Positions 21,258 to 22,500 of a DNA stretch of 22,500 nucleotides are shown one piece after another. Every line of letters starts with the position of its first letter. Position 1 is the first letter of the stretch. Under the pieces are notes generated by a model. That model saw only the letters and a program-made list of their open reading frames with translations, ran no database searches and was not told where the DNA came from. A program made the translations under genes and the position numbers. Origin of the DNA: Bigelowiella natans CCMP2755 (lineage: Eukaryota; Cercozoa; Chlorarachniophyceae); the NCBI GenBank assembly GCA_000320545.1, contig ADNK01002456.1:1-22500 (forward strand), read 5' to 3'.

Positions 21258-21478
21258 TCACTACTGTGGAAAAGTGCTGCTAGATCTAGATCTACGAAGA
21301 GCCTAGATCTACCACAAGGAATCGTACTACTACTAGATCTAATGACATGCCGATATTTTATCATAATTACTTGCATTAATCATTAGTTTTCCGAAACCGA
21401 AAGAAACAGAAGGAAAAAGACAGATGAAACTCACATATCAAAGCTACTTCTTCCCGCGGAACCGACAGGATTACTCAT
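14640..21478 (-). CDS. Unrecognised multi-exon membrane protein
   Basis: Phase-consistent minus-strand exons: 21478-21435, 20832-20614, 20504-20459, 20364-20281, 20044-19978, 19859-19753, 19505-19441, 19125-19062, 18880-18829, 18423-18373, 18162-18094, 17804-17729. After a gap come 17511-17446 and 16998-16920, then 16303-16232, 16085-16028, 15922-15903, 15620-15541. After a phase break come 15375-15224, 15090-14980 and 14804-14640 (stop at 14640). About 600 residues. The N terminus looks like a type II signal anchor: a short cytosolic part, then KKLVFLAIVCFLCHNYW. An acidic SEDSDSDDEAAEILDL segment and a coiled-coil-like RLRLLERALRSEEN follow. Mid-protein segments include KFTAIVVDCRGAFPQ and WILIKHDHGEEAAAE. 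A second membrane segment, VSIVLIQFLLPIFFFAGY, lies about 140 residues from the end, followed by a charged tail. An ATG at 20858 is an alternative start. No family is recognised, and two genes cannot be excluded. Confidence 0.6.
14651..14723. repeat. 40-bp tandem duplication in a coding 3' end
   Basis: ATCTTGTTCTTGAAAACCA followed by a CG(C/T)CGA(C/T)CTGCTG segment occurs at 14651 and 14691, period 40. It lies in the last exon of the large minus-strand gene. Since 40 is not a multiple of three, the two copies are read in different frames. Confidence 0.85.
15378..15450. repeat. (TAG)n microsatellite
   Basis: GTAGTAG repeats, with two ACCACTAGTAG interruptions at the right end, lie in an intron of the large minus-strand gene. 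A pyrimidine-rich CTTCTT tract follows at about 15490-15537. Confidence 0.85.
15683..15881. repeat. (GTA)n and (TGG)n microsatellites
   Basis: About twelve GTA units at about 15688-15722 and (TGG)n at about 15857-15881 lie in an intron of the large minus-strand gene. Confidence 0.8.
15978..16009. repeat. (TA)n microsatellite
   Basis: An uninterrupted TA run of about 30 bp in an intron of the large minus-strand gene. Confidence 0.92.
16514..16770. repeat. Four 55-bp tandem repeats ending in (AT)n
   Basis: The unit GAAAATATGAAGAATAAAGT, continuing through TCGAGAAGAACGTTCGTTAT, starts at 16516, 16571, 16626 and 16681, exactly 55 bp apart. Copies are nearly identical, varying at the TAA/TGA junction. 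Each unit contains the palindrome GAACGTTC. The last copy runs straight into an AT dinucleotide run ending at 16770. The array lies in an intron of the large minus-strand gene. Confidence 0.95.
16869..16911. repeat. (CTA)n microsatellite
   Basis: CTACTACTAC repeats with single interruptions, just downstream (in gene sense) of the 16920-16998 exon. It is the reverse complement of the (GTA)n tract on the other side of that exon. Confidence 0.88.
17074..17122. repeat. (GTA)n microsatellite
   Basis: GTAGTAGTA repeats with one TTG interruption lie in the intron on the upstream side, in gene sense, of the 16920-16998 exon. They are complementary to the (CTA)n tract at 16869-16911. Confidence 0.9.
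17295..17340. repeat. (ATC)n then (GTC)n microsatellite
   Basis: About nine ATC units pass into about six GTC units. On the minus strand this gives a poly-Asp open frame. A poly-Asp exon between the exons at 17446-17511 and 16920-16998 is possible but not shown. Confidence 0.85.
17494..17601. repeat. 54-bp duplication with (ATG)n tracts
   Basis: GGCTCCATCTCCTCTTCTCT, continuing ACAAAAA, occurs at 17494-17520 and 17548-17574. Each copy is followed by an ATG repeat (about 17522-17542 and 17577-17601). The segment carries the minus-strand 3' splice site used for the exon at 17446-17511. Confidence 0.9.
17849..18027. repeat. Two (AT)n runs flanking a (CA)n run
   Basis: AT runs at 17849-17883 and 17994-18027 flank (CA)n at about 17951-17973. 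All lie in one intron of the large minus-strand gene, between exons at 17729-17804 and 18094-18162. Confidence 0.92.
18195..18234. repeat. (GAT)n microsatellite
   Basis: GATGATGAT with GTG interruptions, in an intron of the large minus-strand gene. It is complementary to the (ATC)n run at 18907-18942. Confidence 0.85.
18446..18492. repeat. (GGA)n microsatellite
   Basis: GGAGGAGGA with an AGA interruption, intronic in the large minus-strand gene. On the minus strand it is a pyrimidine tract just upstream of the exon at 18373-18423. Confidence 0.88.
18642..18693. repeat. (CTA)n microsatellite
   Basis: CTACTACTA repeats with one GATATTA interruption, in the intron between exons at 18373-18423 and 18829-18880. 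Confidence 0.9.
18907..18942. repeat. (ATC)n microsatellite
   Basis: About eleven ATC units, in the intron between exons at 18829-18880 and 19062-19125. Confidence 0.92.
21225..21341. repeat. (CA)n followed by a TAGATCTA cluster
   Basis: About sixteen CA units (21225-21256) are followed by four TAGATCTA palindromes at 21281, 21287 (overlapping), 21304 and 21334. They lie in the predicted first intron of the large minus-strand gene, within about 200 bp of its predicted start. Confidence 0.88.
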
Positions 21479-21565
21479 CCGATTTTGTAAATAAAATGAT
21501 GTCGTCACTTTAGATTCTCCTTGAAATTAGTGAAATTCTTGGCATAAAATATCTAGGATCTGCTC
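21479..21565. promoter_or_regulatory. Short divergent region between two start codons
   Basis: Only 87 bp separate the predicted ATG of the large minus-strand gene (21478) from the first candidate ATG of the right-end plus-strand gene (21566). If both starts are right, the two transcripts share or overlap their promoters. No core promoter motif is evident. Confidence 0.4.
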
Positions 21566-22500
21566 ATGAACTGTTCTTTGCCGCCATTCACTAAAAAGTA
21601 ACATCAAAGATCATTTGTTTAAGAAGAACAACACAAGAGGCAGCCCTGCGGTGAACAAGGGAGTTCAGTTTGTAGATCTAATAGATCAAGTAGCTCTAGT
21701 GGTGTAGAAGAGAGATCTACCACTACATGTAAAAGAACAAACCCTCGTAGATTATAATACAAAGAGAAGATCAACCACCATTCAACGAAACACGATAAGC
21801 GAAATCGTGCAATTACTCGGGGAGTGAAAGAGATAGTAGGTGGGCAGTAACAAGGGGAAGCTGCCCGCGGTCAAGCCAAAGATGATGATGATTCGTAGCC
21901 CTGAGGATGCAGTATCAGATCACCAGTTCAAACGAGGAAAATCAAAACAGGTTTTCGTTAAATGTTTTTCTTGAATGCCGTCGTCATTGATATCGTAAGC
22001 ATAGAATACGTTGCGTAGAGTCACTCACACCACCTCTTTTTCATTAGCAATTACACGATGGATCTCTAACCTCGCGGTCCACACGTTCGACTCGAACAAA
22101 TTCTCCACCATATCTATTGGTGAGAAGGAAATCCTTTCATTTTGCAAGGGTAAGAGATGCCACTAGATTAAATTTGTTTGCAACAGAAGTCGTCTGTTCT
22201 TGCCTAGTAATCTAATCAGTAATTGATCTTGATCGAAAATTGAATATAATGTATTCCTTTGAAAAGTCTCGGAGTGCCGACTTCCTAACGCCAAATGCTG
22301 AGAACGAGTCTATGATTGAAATGAAACAACGATTGCAGGAAGAAGATATACAAAAGTAACTTGTGAAGTGAGAAGATAGAGATGAAGAGATCAGAATGCA
22401 ATCAGCTTCTTTGCATTGTTACTTAGCAAAACTCAATCGTTCAATTTACAAATGTATTTTATAGAAAATTAGATGCTGTAAAGAAGCAACGAGAAAAGAA
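21566..22500 (+). CDS. Unrecognised coiled-coil protein, 5' part (runs off the window)
   Basis: Phase-consistent exons: 21566-21597, 21638-21689, 21840-21950, 22048-22119, 22267-22355 and 22465 to beyond 22500. The N-terminal 110 or so residues are low-complexity and basic, with KGKLPAVKPKMMMIRSPEDA and SLTSRSTRSTRTNSPPYLL. A charged helix follows: ESMIEMKQRLQEEDIQK then KLDAVKKQREK, likely a coiled coil that continues past the edge. Two acceptors (21637, 22266) end in AAG. The first intron would be only 40 nt, so the true first exon may lie elsewhere; an ATG at 22249 is an alternative start for the helical part. No family is recognised. Confidence 0.5.

Noticed and set aside
22080-22100. GTTCGACTC word resembling a tRNA B box
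   Set aside because: No matching A box or acceptor stem is found around it, and it lies in a phase-consistent coding exon.

Overview
The window is nuclear DNA from a eukaryote, most likely a unicellular flagellated or ciliated protist or alga. Most genes are cut into many short exons by spliceosomal introns. Introns and intergenic DNA are full of (CTA)n, (GAT)n, (AT)n and (CA)n repeats, and a telomere-like minisatellite sits at the left edge. I cannot fix the lineage: an ancient GTPase (ARL16), a nucleoside transporter and a bacterial-type AspRS are compatible with several protist groups.

Layout from left to right. 1-317 is a 12-bp minisatellite built from CCCTAA-like hexamers. 598-828 is a tandem duplication. 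ARL16 (minus, 975-2403, seven exons) and an equilibrative nucleoside transporter (plus, 3223-7854, seventeen exons) are transcribed divergently from a shared 0.8-kb region. I rebuilt both from splice phase plus family alignment, and every codon joins. 7855-9731 is a gene-poor block with Z-DNA-prone tracts, a large imperfect foldback and a 20-bp palindrome. An unrecognised two-exon gene lies at 9732-10434 (minus). Probable 3' exons of another unrecognised gene lie at 11211-11786 (plus), followed 75 bp later by an intronless bacterial-type aspartyl-tRNA synthetase with an N-terminal extension (plus, 11862-13955).

The right third is mainly one intron-rich minus-strand gene (about 21478 down to 14640). 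It encodes an unrecognised membrane protein with an N-terminal signal anchor and a second membrane segment near the C terminus. It is head to head, with only about 87 bp between start codons, with a plus-strand gene (from 21566) that runs off the right end.

The genes do not form an operon-like system. The most notable points are the frequent use of AAG 3' splice sites, the intronless AspRS among intron-dense genes, the recurring palindrome TAGATCTA near divergent starts, exons flanked by complementary triplet repeats, and the foldback element. I saw no convincing tRNA, rRNA, CRISPR array or intact transposon.
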